From Hyphomicrobiales bacterium (GTDB lineage Bacteria > Pseudomonadota > Alphaproteobacteria > Rhizobiales > Rhizobiaceae): a stretch of DNA of 64,000 nucleotides. Numbering within the stretch: the first letter of the stretch is position 1; each line of letters starts with the position of its first letter. Under the pieces are notes generated by a model that saw only the letters and a list, made by a program, of their open reading frames with translations, was not told where the DNA came from and did no database searches. The position numbers and the translations under genes are program-made. Shown here in pieces: positions 17,716 to 24,865 of the stretch. The stretch is from NCBI GenBank assembly GCA_900471485.1, contig UCEU01000008.1, positions 165,137 to 229,136 of the forward strand, written 5' to 3'.

Positions 17716-19143
17716 ATGTTTGTCGGATATCGATTCGACAGGTCGCATATGCATTGGCTTCCCCACTGGAACACCCGTTCGCTGGCCGCGCAGTTCTTCA
17801 TCGCGGGAGGCGTGCTCTCGGTCGGGACCATGATCGCTATCGGCGCGCTGCTGACGCATGTGATCGAGGACGCGGTCATCCGTCACACCGGTGCGACGAC
17901 GGCGCTTTACGTCGATAGCGTCGTGGCGCCCATTCTCCCAGACATGCAGACCGAAGACCTCCTCGAGGAGGGAAGCGCGCAGGCGCTCGACGAAGCGCTG
18001 ACGCAGGGAGAGCTCGGCAAGCGGCTGGTGTCGTTCAAGCTGTGGCGGCGCGACGGGACTATCCTCTATTCCAACGAAAAGAGCCTCGTCGGCCGCAAGT
18101 TCCCCGTCAACGACAAGCTCCGCCAGGCTTTTTCGGGATCGCTGGTCGCGCGCTACGAGGTGGCGTCAGACCCGGAGAGCCAGGAGGAGCGAAACCTCGC
18201 CACGCCGCTGATGGAAATCTACAATCCGGTCCTGCAGCCCTGGTCCGGGGAGCCCGTCGCCGTGCTCGAATTCTACGAGACCGCGGAAGGTCTCGGCGAC
18301 AGCCTGACGCGGGCCCGGCTCTGGAGCCTGGCATCGGTGGCCGTGCTGACGGCGATCTTCTTCCTCGCCCTGTCCGCCATCGTCTTTCGCGGCAGCCGGC
18401 TGATCGAACGGCAGAGGCGAGACCTGAAGGGCAAGGTCGCCGAGCTGTCCGGGCTGCTCTCGGAAAACCAGGCGCTGCAGCGCCGCCTGCAGCGCGCGTC
18501 GCAGCGGGCCGCGGAGCTCAACGAGAGCTATCTGAGACGGGTCGGCGCCGATCTTCACGATGGCCCGGCCCAGCATATCGCTTATGCCTCGCTCCGGCTC
18601 GACAGCGAAATGCTCGTCGATAGCAGTACGACGACCGACGAGCGGGAAAAAGAGCTATCGTGGATCCGCTCCAGCCTCGCCGAGGCGATGACCGAGATCC
18701 GCACCATCTGTCGCGGGCTGGTGCTGCCGCAGATCGAAAGCGCCTCCTTCGCCGAGATCGTCAAGCGTGTGGTCGATGCGCACGAGGCTCGCACCGGGAC
18801 CACGGTGGCGACCGATGTCGACGGCGATGCCTCGGAGATCCCGACGGCGGTCAAGATCTGCATCTATCGCTTCACGCAGGAAGCGCTCAACAATGCATAC
18901 CGCCATGGCGGCGGGCTCCGCCAGTCGGTCGACGCCAGGCTGGAGAATGGCAGGGTGGTGGTCGAGGTGCGTGACCGGGGCGAAGGCTTCGACCCCAGCG
19001 AGGTGCGCCCGACCAGCATCGGCCTGGCCGGCCTGCGCGAACGCATCGACAGCCTCGGCGGACGATTTGAGATCACCACGGGCGAGGAGGGAACGGTCGT
19101 GACCATGACGCTGGAGCCGGTGGCAATGGAGGAAGCCTTATGA
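17716..19143 (+). CDS. NarL-type sensor histidine kinase
   Basis: 475 residues with two membrane helices (~26-48 and ~203-225) that enclose a ~150-residue periplasmic sensor region (LFSNEK-like double-PAS character, e.g. WRRDGTILYSNEKSLVGRKFPV). The cytoplasmic part has a coiled-coil linker (~230-270, GKVAELSGLLSENQALQRRLQRA), a HisKA_3 box with the phosphoryl-accepting His at ~281 in GADLHDGPAQH, an N box (FTQEALNNAYRHGGG) and G boxes (DRGEGFDP, GLAGLRERIDSLGG). Start is uncertain: ATG 17749 would remove eleven residues and neither has a strong ribosome site. It overlaps the response regulator gene by four bases (ATGA). Confidence 0.9.
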   Translation: MFVGYRFDRSHMHWLPHWNTRSLAAQFFIAGGVLSVGTMIAIGALLTHVIEDAVIRHTGATTALYVDSVVAPILPDMQTEDLLEEGSAQALDEALTQGELGKRLVSFKLWRRDGTILYSNEKSLVGRKFPVNDKLRQAFSGSLVARYEVASDPESQEERNLATPLMEIYNPVLQPWSGEPVAVLEFYETAEGLGDSLTRARLWSLASVAVLTAIFFLALSAIVFRGSRLIERQRRDLKGKVAELSGLLSENQALQRRLQRASQRAAELNESYLRRVGADLHDGPAQHIAYASLRLDSEMLVDSSTTTDEREKELSWIRSSLAEAMTEIRTICRGLVLPQIESASFAEIVKRVVDAHEARTGTTVATDVDGDASEIPTAVKICIYRFTQEALNNAYRHGGGLRQSVDARLENGRVVVEVRDRGEGFDPSEVRPTSIGLAGLRERIDSLGGRFEITTGEEGTVVTMTLEPVAMEEAL

Positions 19144-19763
19144 CCGCGATTACCATCGGCGTGGTGGACGACCATCCGCTCTTTCGCGAGGGCGTCACGC
19201 GCAGCCTCGCAGAGGTCAGCGATTTTTCCGTCGTCGGCGAGGGGGCGAGCGGCGAGGACGCGATCAATCTCGCTGCCGCGAGCCGGCCGAACGTGCTGCT
19301 GCTCGACGTCTCGATGCCCGGCGGCGGGCTGGATGCGATCGGCGAGATCCTCTCCCGCAGCCCGGAGACCAAGGTGCTGATGCTGACGGCCGACGAGGAA
19401 GTGGATACGCTCTCCTCGGCGCTGCAGCGTGGTGCCGCCGGCTACGTGCTGAAGGGCGTCGGGTCGCGGGCGCTCGCACAGGCCATCCGCCAGGCGCTGC
19501 AGGGCTCGCGGGTCATTTCGCAGGCGATGTCGGCGAAGCTGGTGGAGAGTTCGCTGCGCAGCGTGCAGTCGCCGGCGGGTCAGCTGACACCGCGCGAAAG
19601 GGAGGTCATGGAGCTGGTGGCGGAGGGGCAATCCAACAAGCATATCGGCCTCAGGCTCGACCTGCAGGAAAAGACCGTCAAGCATCACATGACGCAGATC
19701 CTGCAAAAGCTCGGGGTGACGAACAGGACCGAAGCGGCCATCAAGTGGCGGGATCGAAACTAG
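19140..19763 (+). CDS. NarL/FixJ-family response regulator
   Basis: 207 residues. Receiver domain ~1-120 with the acidic pair Asp10-Asp11, phospho-acceptor Asp56 in LLLDVSMPG, Thr in MLTADEE and Lys in YVLKGVG. A LuxR-type HTH lies at ~145-205 (LTPREREVMELVAEGQSNKHIGLRLDLQEKTVKHHMTQILQKLGVTNR). It is translationally coupled to the kinase and is the natural partner. Candidate target sites are the GACCWARGTC palindromes at 14673, 17417 and 20286. Its stop codon TAG shares bases with the stop codon of the convergent gene at 19760. Confidence 0.92.
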   Translation: MTAITIGVVDDHPLFREGVTRSLAEVSDFSVVGEGASGEDAINLAAASRPNVLLLDVSMPGGGLDAIGEILSRSPETKVLMLTADEEVDTLSSALQRGAAGYVLKGVGSRALAQAIRQALQGSRVISQAMSAKLVESSLRSVQSPAGQLTPREREVMELVAEGQSNKHIGLRLDLQEKTVKHHMTQILQKLGVTNRTEAAIKWRDRN

Positions 19764-20203
19764 CGCAGATACTTGCTCAGCCGGCTGATGTCGGCCTGCT
19801 TGACGGGACGGTTGCTGATCGTCCGGCCCTTGGAATCCTTGATCACATAGCGGCCGGCGGCAACCGTCTCCGTTATGCCGTTGCGGTGGCGCACGCGGAT
19901 CGATCCGTCGGTGCTTCGCGATGCCTGGACGCCGGCGCTGGGCGCGGTTCCCGGCGCGGCCGAAGGGCTGCCCGAAGACTTCGAGCCATTGGCGCCGCCA
20001 TTTCCGTTGCCATTGCCATTATTGCCGTTGCCATTCCCGCCGCCGTTGTTACCGCCGTTCCCGTTCCCGTTCCCGTTCCCGTTCCCGTTCCCGTTCCCGT
20101 TCCCGTTGCCATTATTCGCCAAGGCATCGCAAAGCGGCAGCAGAGCCGCGGTCGACAGGCCGATCGCGATCACTCGGAGGAAGGCACGTCTGGAGGAGGT
20201 CAT
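19760..20203 (-). CDS. Exported protein with Gly-Asn repeat linker
   Basis: 147 residues from ATG 20203 (an earlier in-frame ATG at 20242 would bury the signal sequence). It starts with a Tat-like signal, TSSRRAFLRVIAIGLSTAALLPL, then a ~50-residue tract of Gly and Asn including an uninterrupted run of NG dipeptides (ANNGNGNGNGNGNGNGNG), and ends in a basic domain of ~50 residues (SIRVRHRNGITETVAAGRYVIKDSKGRTISNRPVKQADISRLSKYL). The C-terminal part resembles short rhizobial periplasmic domains of unknown function. The repeat is encoded by a perfect hexanucleotide array, so its length may vary between strains. A GACCTAGGTC palindrome lies 83 bp upstream. Confidence 0.75.
   Translation of the reverse strand: MTSSRRAFLRVIAIGLSTAALLPLCDALANNGNGNGNGNGNGNGNGNGNGGNNGGGNGNGNNGNGNGNGGANGSKSSGSPSAAPGTAPSAGVQASRSTDGSIRVRHRNGITETVAAGRYVIKDSKGRTISNRPVKQADISRLSKYLR
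20057..20104. repeat. Hexanucleotide microsatellite, eight perfect GTTCCC units
   Basis: Eight exact tandem copies of GTTCCC (GGGAAC on the coding strand, Gly-Asn) with degenerate copies on both sides. Because the unit is six bases, slippage would change the length of the Gly-Asn linker without shifting the frame. Confidence 0.95.
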
Positions 20204-20285
20204 CCCGTCAATCCCGTTGTTGACTGCACCTACGTACAGCATGACGCATAAGATCTACACTTGTTCGGAAAAAAGCGCGATCCGG

Positions 20286-20295
20286 GACCTAGGTC
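20286..20295. promoter_or_regulatory. GACCTAGGTC perfect palindrome, copy 3 of the locus motif
   Basis: Perfect 10-bp palindrome 83 bp upstream of the Gly-Asn repeat protein gene. A partial copy, GACCAAAGGC, begins exactly 23 bp further on (20309-20318), the same spacing as the pair at 17394/17417. Confidence 0.5.
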
Positions 20296-20344
20296 AGGGG
20301 CGGCATGGGACCAAAGGCGGGGTTTTCGACCTGATATAAGCAAA

Positions 20345-20375
20345 AAGCTCCCGCAGAGCGGTTCTGCGAGAGCTT
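20345..20375 (-). terminator. Intrinsic terminator of the GntR-DUF1989 unit
   Basis: Thirteen-base arms with one mismatch (20345-20357 and 20363-20375) around a 5-nt loop; on the minus strand the stem is followed by TTTTTG. It lies about 30 bp after the stop of the DUF1989 gene. Confidence 0.8.
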
Positions 20376-20403
20376 GATCGATAAGCTGCGATGCTGCGAT
20401 GCT

Positions 20404-21264
20404 TCAGAGCCCGTGCGTGCCGTCGTAGCCGTTGATATCAGGCGCACTCCAGCCTTCCGGAGTACGGGCCGGCTTGTAGATTTCGACTACCAGCGGATAG
20501 CAGGCAACCGCATCCGAGGAATGCTCGGAGGAGCAATCGCCGCCGGGGCAGGCTGACATGCAGCCGAGGAGATCGATCTCGGCGAAGAATTCGAGATAGT
20601 CGCCGGGGCGGACCGGGCTTGCCTTCATGAAATACTGGCCGGTATCGCGTGTGAAGCCGGTGCACATGAAGACGTTGAGCACGTCGTGAATATAGGTGCC
20701 GGCTTCCTGCAGCGACTTCCCGGTCTTCGCGGCGAAGGCGCGCGTCAGGTTGGAGTGGCAGCAGTGGTGATACTGGCCGCCATTGCTGAGCAGATTGTGC
20801 GTATAGGGGTCGCAGCGCGTGCCGATGACGTCGTGCACCGAGCCGCCGAATTCGTCGAAGCCATACCAGTCGAGCGTGTCGTGGGTGATCGTCGCGATCG
20901 GGCGCAGATAGGGCATGTTGGAGAAGAGCTGGTCGCCGAGGCCGACATGGGTACCGTTCAGCGCCCGGGTCTTGCCGGTGAAGAGGCGTTCCTCGAGATT
21001 GTTGGCGTTGAAGAGATTGAGATCGCCCACCTGCGAGCCCTCGCTGGAGAGGATGCGGCAGAAATGGCCGGCCGGCACGGTCCAGCACGCCGCATCACGC
21101 GGCGGCACAACCACGCGCTCGACGAACTCAAGGTCGTCGCGCAATGCGCGGTATGCTGCAAGGTCCGGGCGCGGCAGCGTCTCGACGGGATAACAGATAA
21201 CCGGCTTGATCGCCTTGCGGCTTGCTGCGTCTTCCGGTGCGCTGGTAATCGGCTGGGGCTTCAT
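20404..21264 (-). CDS. DUF1989 (urea carboxylase-associated) family protein
   Basis: 286 residues. The family signature is clear: VERVVVPPRDAACWTVPAGHFCRILSSEGSQVGDLNLFNANN, GTRCDPYTHNLLSNGGQYHHCCHSNLTRA and FFAEIDLLGCMSACPGGD. DUF1989 proteins occur with urea carboxylase; CgdA and CgdB of this family form the carboxyguanidine deiminase of guanidine degradation, using Cys/His/Asp-rich sites like those here. This copy is single, longer than CgdA/B, and not beside a urea carboxylase but next to a GntR gene 37 bp upstream and in the same regulon as the biotin-dependent PxpBC system at 24866-28964. It is therefore best described as a probable amidino/amido hydrolase or metal-dependent partner of unknown substrate. 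Confidence 0.82.
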   Translation of the reverse strand: MKPQPITSAPEDAASRKAIKPVICYPVETLPRPDLAAYRALRDDLEFVERVVVPPRDAACWTVPAGHFCRILSSEGSQVGDLNLFNANNLEERLFTGKTRALNGTHVGLGDQLFSNMPYLRPIATITHDTLDWYGFDEFGGSVHDVIGTRCDPYTHNLLSNGGQYHHCCHSNLTRAFAAKTGKSLQEAGTYIHDVLNVFMCTGFTRDTGQYFMKASPVRPGDYLEFFAEIDLLGCMSACPGGDCSSEHSSDAVACYPLVVEIYKPARTPEGWSAPDINGYDGTHGL

Positions 21265-21300
21265 TCCTCATTTTCTCCTGATATGCCGGGCGGGCTGCCG

Positions 21301-22005
21301 TCAATCGGCGGGCGCCGCCAATGTCTTCTTGGGGCGGGGCAGGTTCTGGGCGCGGGCGGCTTCCAGCACCACGCGTTCGGATTCCTGCAGATAGAGTTCG
21401 AGTGCGCGGGTGGCTGCCGTGCGGTCGCCGTCGCAGAGCAGGCCGCAGATTTCAACGTCGCGCGCCACCCACGGTTCCTGGAATCGGCGGGCATCGGGCG
21501 CCATCGAGAAGGCGAGGCGGGCCTGGGCGGCGACCGTTGCGAACACGTCGTTCAGCCGCGGGCTGCCGATGAAATCGACGATCTGCTGGTGAAACTCCAG
21601 CGATGCGGTACCGCACTGCTGCCAGTCCTTGGCAAGGGCGGCGCGCTGCACAGCTTCGACGCGGGCGACGAGTTCCGACATGGCTTCCTGCGAGGCATAG
21701 GCGCTACAGGTGACGCCGCGCAATTCGAGCGTCATGCGGATCGCGTAGATCTCGCTGATCTCGGTCGAATTCAGCGCCCGCACCGTCGCGCCGTAATGCG
21801 CGCGATGTTCGATCAGGCCTTCGGCAACCAGATCCCGCAGCGCCTCGCGCAACGTGTTGCGCGAAACGTTCAGCGCTTCCGCCCACACGACCTCGCGCAG
21901 CGGCGCGCCGGGCGCAAGCTCGCCACGCAAAATCTTGTCGCGCAGCAGGCCAGCGGCGGTCTGCGTCAGGACAAGAGGTCGGTCGGGGGGATTCTGGTTG
22001 GTCAA
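21301..22005 (-). CDS. GntR-family (FCD) transcriptional regulator
   Basis: 234 residues. N-terminal winged HTH (LLRDKILRGELAPGAPLREVVWAEALNVSRNTLREALRDLVAEGLIEHRAHYGATV) and a C-terminal FCD ligand domain (EISEIYAIRMTLELRGV ... FHQQIVDFIGSPRLNDVF) with the usual Asp/His metal ligands. Start codon is followed by MTNQNPPDRPL; a TTGTTGAACAA palindrome lies 25 bp upstream (22030-22040) and may be its autoregulatory site. It is 37 bp before the DUF1989 gene in the same direction. The same palindrome stands before the ABC importer (22405) and the pxp operon, so this protein or its cousin at 29106 probably governs all three. Confidence 0.9.
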   Translation of the reverse strand: MTNQNPPDRPLVLTQTAAGLLRDKILRGELAPGAPLREVVWAEALNVSRNTLREALRDLVAEGLIEHRAHYGATVRALNSTEISEIYAIRMTLELRGVTCSAYASQEAMSELVARVEAVQRAALAKDWQQCGTASLEFHQQIVDFIGSPRLNDVFATVAAQARLAFSMAPDARRFQEPWVARDVEICGLLCDGDRTAATRALELYLQESERVVLEAARAQNLPRPKKTLAAPAD

Positions 22006-22029
22006 TATGGTCTCCTTGGTGATTTATTT

Positions 22030-22040
22030 TTGTTGAACAA
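22030..22040. promoter_or_regulatory. Operator TTGTTGAACAA in front of gntR-DUF1989
   Basis: Eleven-base palindrome (one central base unpaired), the typical TTGT-N-ACAA form of FCD-GntR operators. Same motif at 22364-22374 and 29023-29035. Confidence 0.7.
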
Positions 22041-22363
22041 CTTACGCATGTCAAGATAGGTGAAGTCCGCATGTCGGGATGCCGGCGATGAGGTGAGGGA
22101 AGTTCCGAGGCACCATGCGCTGGAGGTCTCGCTTTCCATGATTGCCAGATCCATGTGCCTCCTGCTTCGGAACTGAATATGCCGTTACAGCGTGTTTTTC
22201 GGCTCATCCGCATGCGGTCATTGGGACGTCTCGTTTTATCCCGTTATTTCAGTCGCTTGTCCGCTGCCCGTCAAGCGCCTTCGCCGGGATGCCGATGGTC
22301 GATCTGCTCGAAATCCGCCCCTTGATGAAACTTTATGCATCGAGGGGGATTGCAATCTCATAA
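22041..22363. other. Intergenic region of about 320 bp between divergent GntR and ABC units
   Basis: No gene is visible. The stretch is bounded by the two copies of the TTGTTSAACAA operator and must contain the promoters of both units. No RNA structure or repeat could be recognised between them. Confidence 0.6.
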
Positions 22364-22374
22364 TTGTTCAACAA
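22364..22374. promoter_or_regulatory. Operator TTGTTCAACAA in front of the amino-acid ABC importer
   Basis: Same palindrome as at 22030 and 29023, 31 bp before the start codon of the binding-protein gene, a position suited to repression. Confidence 0.7.
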
Positions 22375-22404
22375 AAATGAGCCATCAATCGAGAGGAACA
22401 GTCC

Positions 22405-23190
22405 ATGAAAAAACTCCTTGCCGGTCTCATCATGTTGGCGGCGCCGCTGACGGCGGCCCATGCGGAAACGCTGAAGATCGGTGTCGATCTCACCTATCCG
22501 CCCTACAACTACTTCGACGATGCCAACCAGCCCGCCGGCTTCGACGTCGAGCTGATGAAGCTGATCGGCAAGAAGACCGGCAGCGATGTTTCCTTTCATG
22601 ACACTCGTTTCGAAAACCTGATTCTCGGCGTCTCCAGCGACCAGTTCAACGTCATCGCCTCCACGCTCTACGTGACGGCGGCGCGCGCCAAGCAGATCGA
22701 CTACATCCCCTACATGAAGACGGGCGTTTCGATCGCGGTTTCGGCCGCCGGCGGCCAGAACTTCACCAAGCCGGAAGAGCTTTGCGGCAAGCGCGTCGGC
22801 TCGATCAAGGGCGCGGCCTGGATCCCCGAGCTTGAGAAGCTGAACACGACGGTTTGCGCCGCCAGCCCGATCGATTCCCGCGAATTCCCGACCTCGCCCG
22901 AGGCAACGCAGGCCGTCATGTCCGGCGGCGTGGACGCCCAGCTGGAAAACTCGGCGGTGCTCGCCGATGCCGCCAAGAAGCTGAACGGCCGCCTGAAGGT
23001 GACCTCCACCGAACAGCTCTATCCCGTCATCGTCGGCTTCGGCGTGAAGAAGGGCAACACCGAGGTCGCATCCTTCCTGCGCGATACGCTGGCGAAGCTC
23101 GATGGCGATGCCGACTACGAGGCGCTGTTTGCCAAGTATGGCGTGGCGAAGTCGACCGAAACCGAATTCAAGGCGGCTGTCGGGCAGTAA
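22405..23190 (+). CDS. Amino-acid-type ABC transporter substrate-binding protein
   Basis: 261 residues with a Sec signal peptide (MKKLLAGLIMLAAPLTAAHA). The mature protein is a family-3 binding protein: TLKIGVDLTYPPYNYFDDANQPAGFDVELMKLIGKKTG, then FNVIASTLYVTAARAKQIDYIPYMKTGVSIAV. The Arg that usually salt-bridges the ligand alpha-carboxylate is expected in the segment ARAKQIDY. It precedes the fused permease-ATPase gene and follows the TTGTTCAACAA operator, so a ligand related to 5-oxoproline or another amide-type amino acid is suggested by context only. Confidence 0.88.
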   Translation: MKKLLAGLIMLAAPLTAAHAETLKIGVDLTYPPYNYFDDANQPAGFDVELMKLIGKKTGSDVSFHDTRFENLILGVSSDQFNVIASTLYVTAARAKQIDYIPYMKTGVSIAVSAAGGQNFTKPEELCGKRVGSIKGAAWIPELEKLNTTVCAASPIDSREFPTSPEATQAVMSGGVDAQLENSAVLADAAKKLNGRLKVTSTEQLYPVIVGFGVKKGNTEVASFLRDTLAKLDGDADYEALFAKYGVAKSTETEFKAAVGQ

Positions 23191-23245
23191 GCGTTCCGGG
23201 CGGGCGCCGGTGAGGCGCTCGCCTGACTGATCAACACAGGAATGC

Positions 23246-23263
23246 GCGGCGCTTCGGCGCCGC
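23246..23263 (+). terminator. UUCG-loop hairpin between binding-protein and permease genes
   Basis: Seven-base GC arms GCGGCGC/GCGCCGC with a TTCG loop, followed by TGCTCTTTTGG. It is likely a partial terminator that lets the binding protein be made in excess over the membrane part. It also argues against translation starting at the in-frame ATG 23242. Confidence 0.65.
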
Positions 23264-23286
23264 TGCTCTTTTGGGGATACCCGCCC

Positions 23287-24783
23287 ATGAACTTCGACTG
23301 GAATTACCTTTTCAGCCTCGTGCTCTATCCGGACTTCTGGCGCGCGACGGCGCTCGTCGCCTGGCTCGGCGTGCTGACCTGGGTCATCGGAACCGTGCTC
23401 GGCTTCCTGCTCGCGCTCGCCCGGCAATCGCGCCTGCGCGCGGTGCGCTGGTTCGCGAAGACCTATATCTGGCTTTTCCGCAGCCTTCCGCTGCTGGTGC
23501 TGCTGATCTTCGTCTACAACCTGCCGCAGTTCATGCCGGCGCTCGGGCCGGTGCTGTCAGTGCCCTTCTGGGCCGGGCTGATCGCGTTGGTGATATCCGA
23601 AACAGCCTATCTCGCGGAGATCCACCGCGCCGGCCTCATCGCCGTCGATCAGGGGCAGCATGAAGCGGCGCACGCGCTCGGCGTCCGTCCCGTCGGCAAG
23701 TACCGGCATATCATCCTGCCGCAGGCGATCCGCGTGGCGCTGCCCTCGCTCGCCAACGAGTTCATCACCATCGTCAAGCTGACCTCGCTCGTCTCGGTCA
23801 TCTCGCTCGCGGAAATCCTGCTCGTCGGCCAGCGGCTCTACACCCGCAACTTCATGGTCATCGAAACGCTGGTCGCGGTGTCGTTCTATTACGTGCTGGT
23901 CGTCTCGATCTTCAGCTTCTTCCTGGCGCGCCTCGAAGGGCGTCTCGATATATCGAGGATGACCGGCGCCGAGATCGCCGTGCCGGCAGCCGCCGCTCAG
24001 GCAAGCGTCGCGAGTACGGCACGCCGTGTCGGTGAAGAGATCGTGGTCGGCATCGATGGCATAGCCAAGAGCTTCGGCGACAAGCGGGCGCTGGCGGACG
24101 TGTCGCTTCAGGTGCGCAAGGGCGAGGTGCTGAGCATCATCGGCCCCTCGGGCTCGGGCAAGACGACGCTCATCCGCACGATCAACGCGCTGCAGGACAT
24201 CGACGACGGCCGCATCACGCTCGACGGAAACGAGTGGATCACGGCCGACGCGAAGGGATACCGCATGGTTCCCGACTTCCATCACCGCGTCACCTGTCTC
24301 GGCATGGTGTTCCAGTCGTTCAACCTCTTCCCGCACATGACGGCGCTGGAGAACGTGACCTTCGGTCCGCGCTATCACGGCAATCGCGACAAGCAGGCGG
24401 TGCGCGCGGCGGCGATGAACCACCTGGCCCGTGTCGGCCTGGCGGCACACGCCGACAAGTACCCGCACCAGCTCTCGGGCGGCCAGAAGCAGCGCGTGGC
24501 GATTGCCCGCGCGCTTGCCATGGACCCTGAGATCATGCTGTTCGACGAGCCGACTTCGGCGCTCGATCCGGAACTTGTCGGTGAAGTGCTGCAGGTGATC
24601 GAGGGCCTTGCCCGCGAAGGCATGACCATGGTTATCGTCACCCATGAAATGCGCTTCGTCAGCCGCGTCAGCGACCGCGTCGTGATGATGGAAAACGGCC
24701 ACGTCGTCGTCAACATGACGGCGGAGGAGCTGGAGAGCTCCCCGGCCGACAGCCGCATCCAGCAGTTCATGCGGCAGAGCTGA
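23287..24783 (+). CDS. Amino-acid ABC transporter, permease fused to ATPase
   Basis: 498 residues combining two usual subunits. Residues ~1-235 form a HisM/GlnP-type permease with about five membrane helices and the EAA loop (QHEAAHALGVRPVGKYRHIILPQAIRVALP). Residues ~250-498 are a GlnQ-type ATPase: Walker A GPSGSGKTT, signature LSGGQKQRVAIARALAM, Walker B IMLFDEPTSALDPE. A ~25-residue Ala-rich linker joins them. Such fusions are known in rhizobia. I chose ATG 23287 because the earlier ATG 23242 lies inside the hairpin at 23246-23263. It works with the upstream binding protein to import an amino acid or derivative. Confidence 0.9.
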   Translation: MNFDWNYLFSLVLYPDFWRATALVAWLGVLTWVIGTVLGFLLALARQSRLRAVRWFAKTYIWLFRSLPLLVLLIFVYNLPQFMPALGPVLSVPFWAGLIALVISETAYLAEIHRAGLIAVDQGQHEAAHALGVRPVGKYRHIILPQAIRVALPSLANEFITIVKLTSLVSVISLAEILLVGQRLYTRNFMVIETLVAVSFYYVLVVSIFSFFLARLEGRLDISRMTGAEIAVPAAAAQASVASTARRVGEEIVVGIDGIAKSFGDKRALADVSLQVRKGEVLSIIGPSGSGKTTLIRTINALQDIDDGRITLDGNEWITADAKGYRMVPDFHHRVTCLGMVFQSFNLFPHMTALENVTFGPRYHGNRDKQAVRAAAMNHLARVGLAAHADKYPHQLSGGQKQRVAIARALAMDPEIMLFDEPTSALDPELVGEVLQVIEGLAREGMTMVIVTHEMRFVSRVSDRVVMMENGHVVVNMTAEELESSPADSRIQQFMRQS

Positions 24784-24810
24784 CCGCTCTTTTATCACCT
24801 GAACAAAAGA

Positions 24811-24840
24811 AAGCCGGCGGATCGCAAGACCCGCCGGCTT
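24811..24840. terminator. Bidirectional terminator between convergent genes
   Basis: Perfect ten-base arms AAGCCGGCGG/CCGCCGGCTT with a 10-nt loop. Flanked by A-rich sequence on the left and T-rich on the right, so it can end transcription of both the importer gene and the biotin carboxylase gene. Confidence 0.85.
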
Positions 24841-24865
24841 TATTGTTTGAGCTCTACTCTTTCTC

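Noticed and set aside
23242..23286. Earlier ATG for the fused permease-ATPase
   Set aside because: It lies in the GC-rich UUCG hairpin following the binding-protein gene and adds residues unlike a permease N-terminus.
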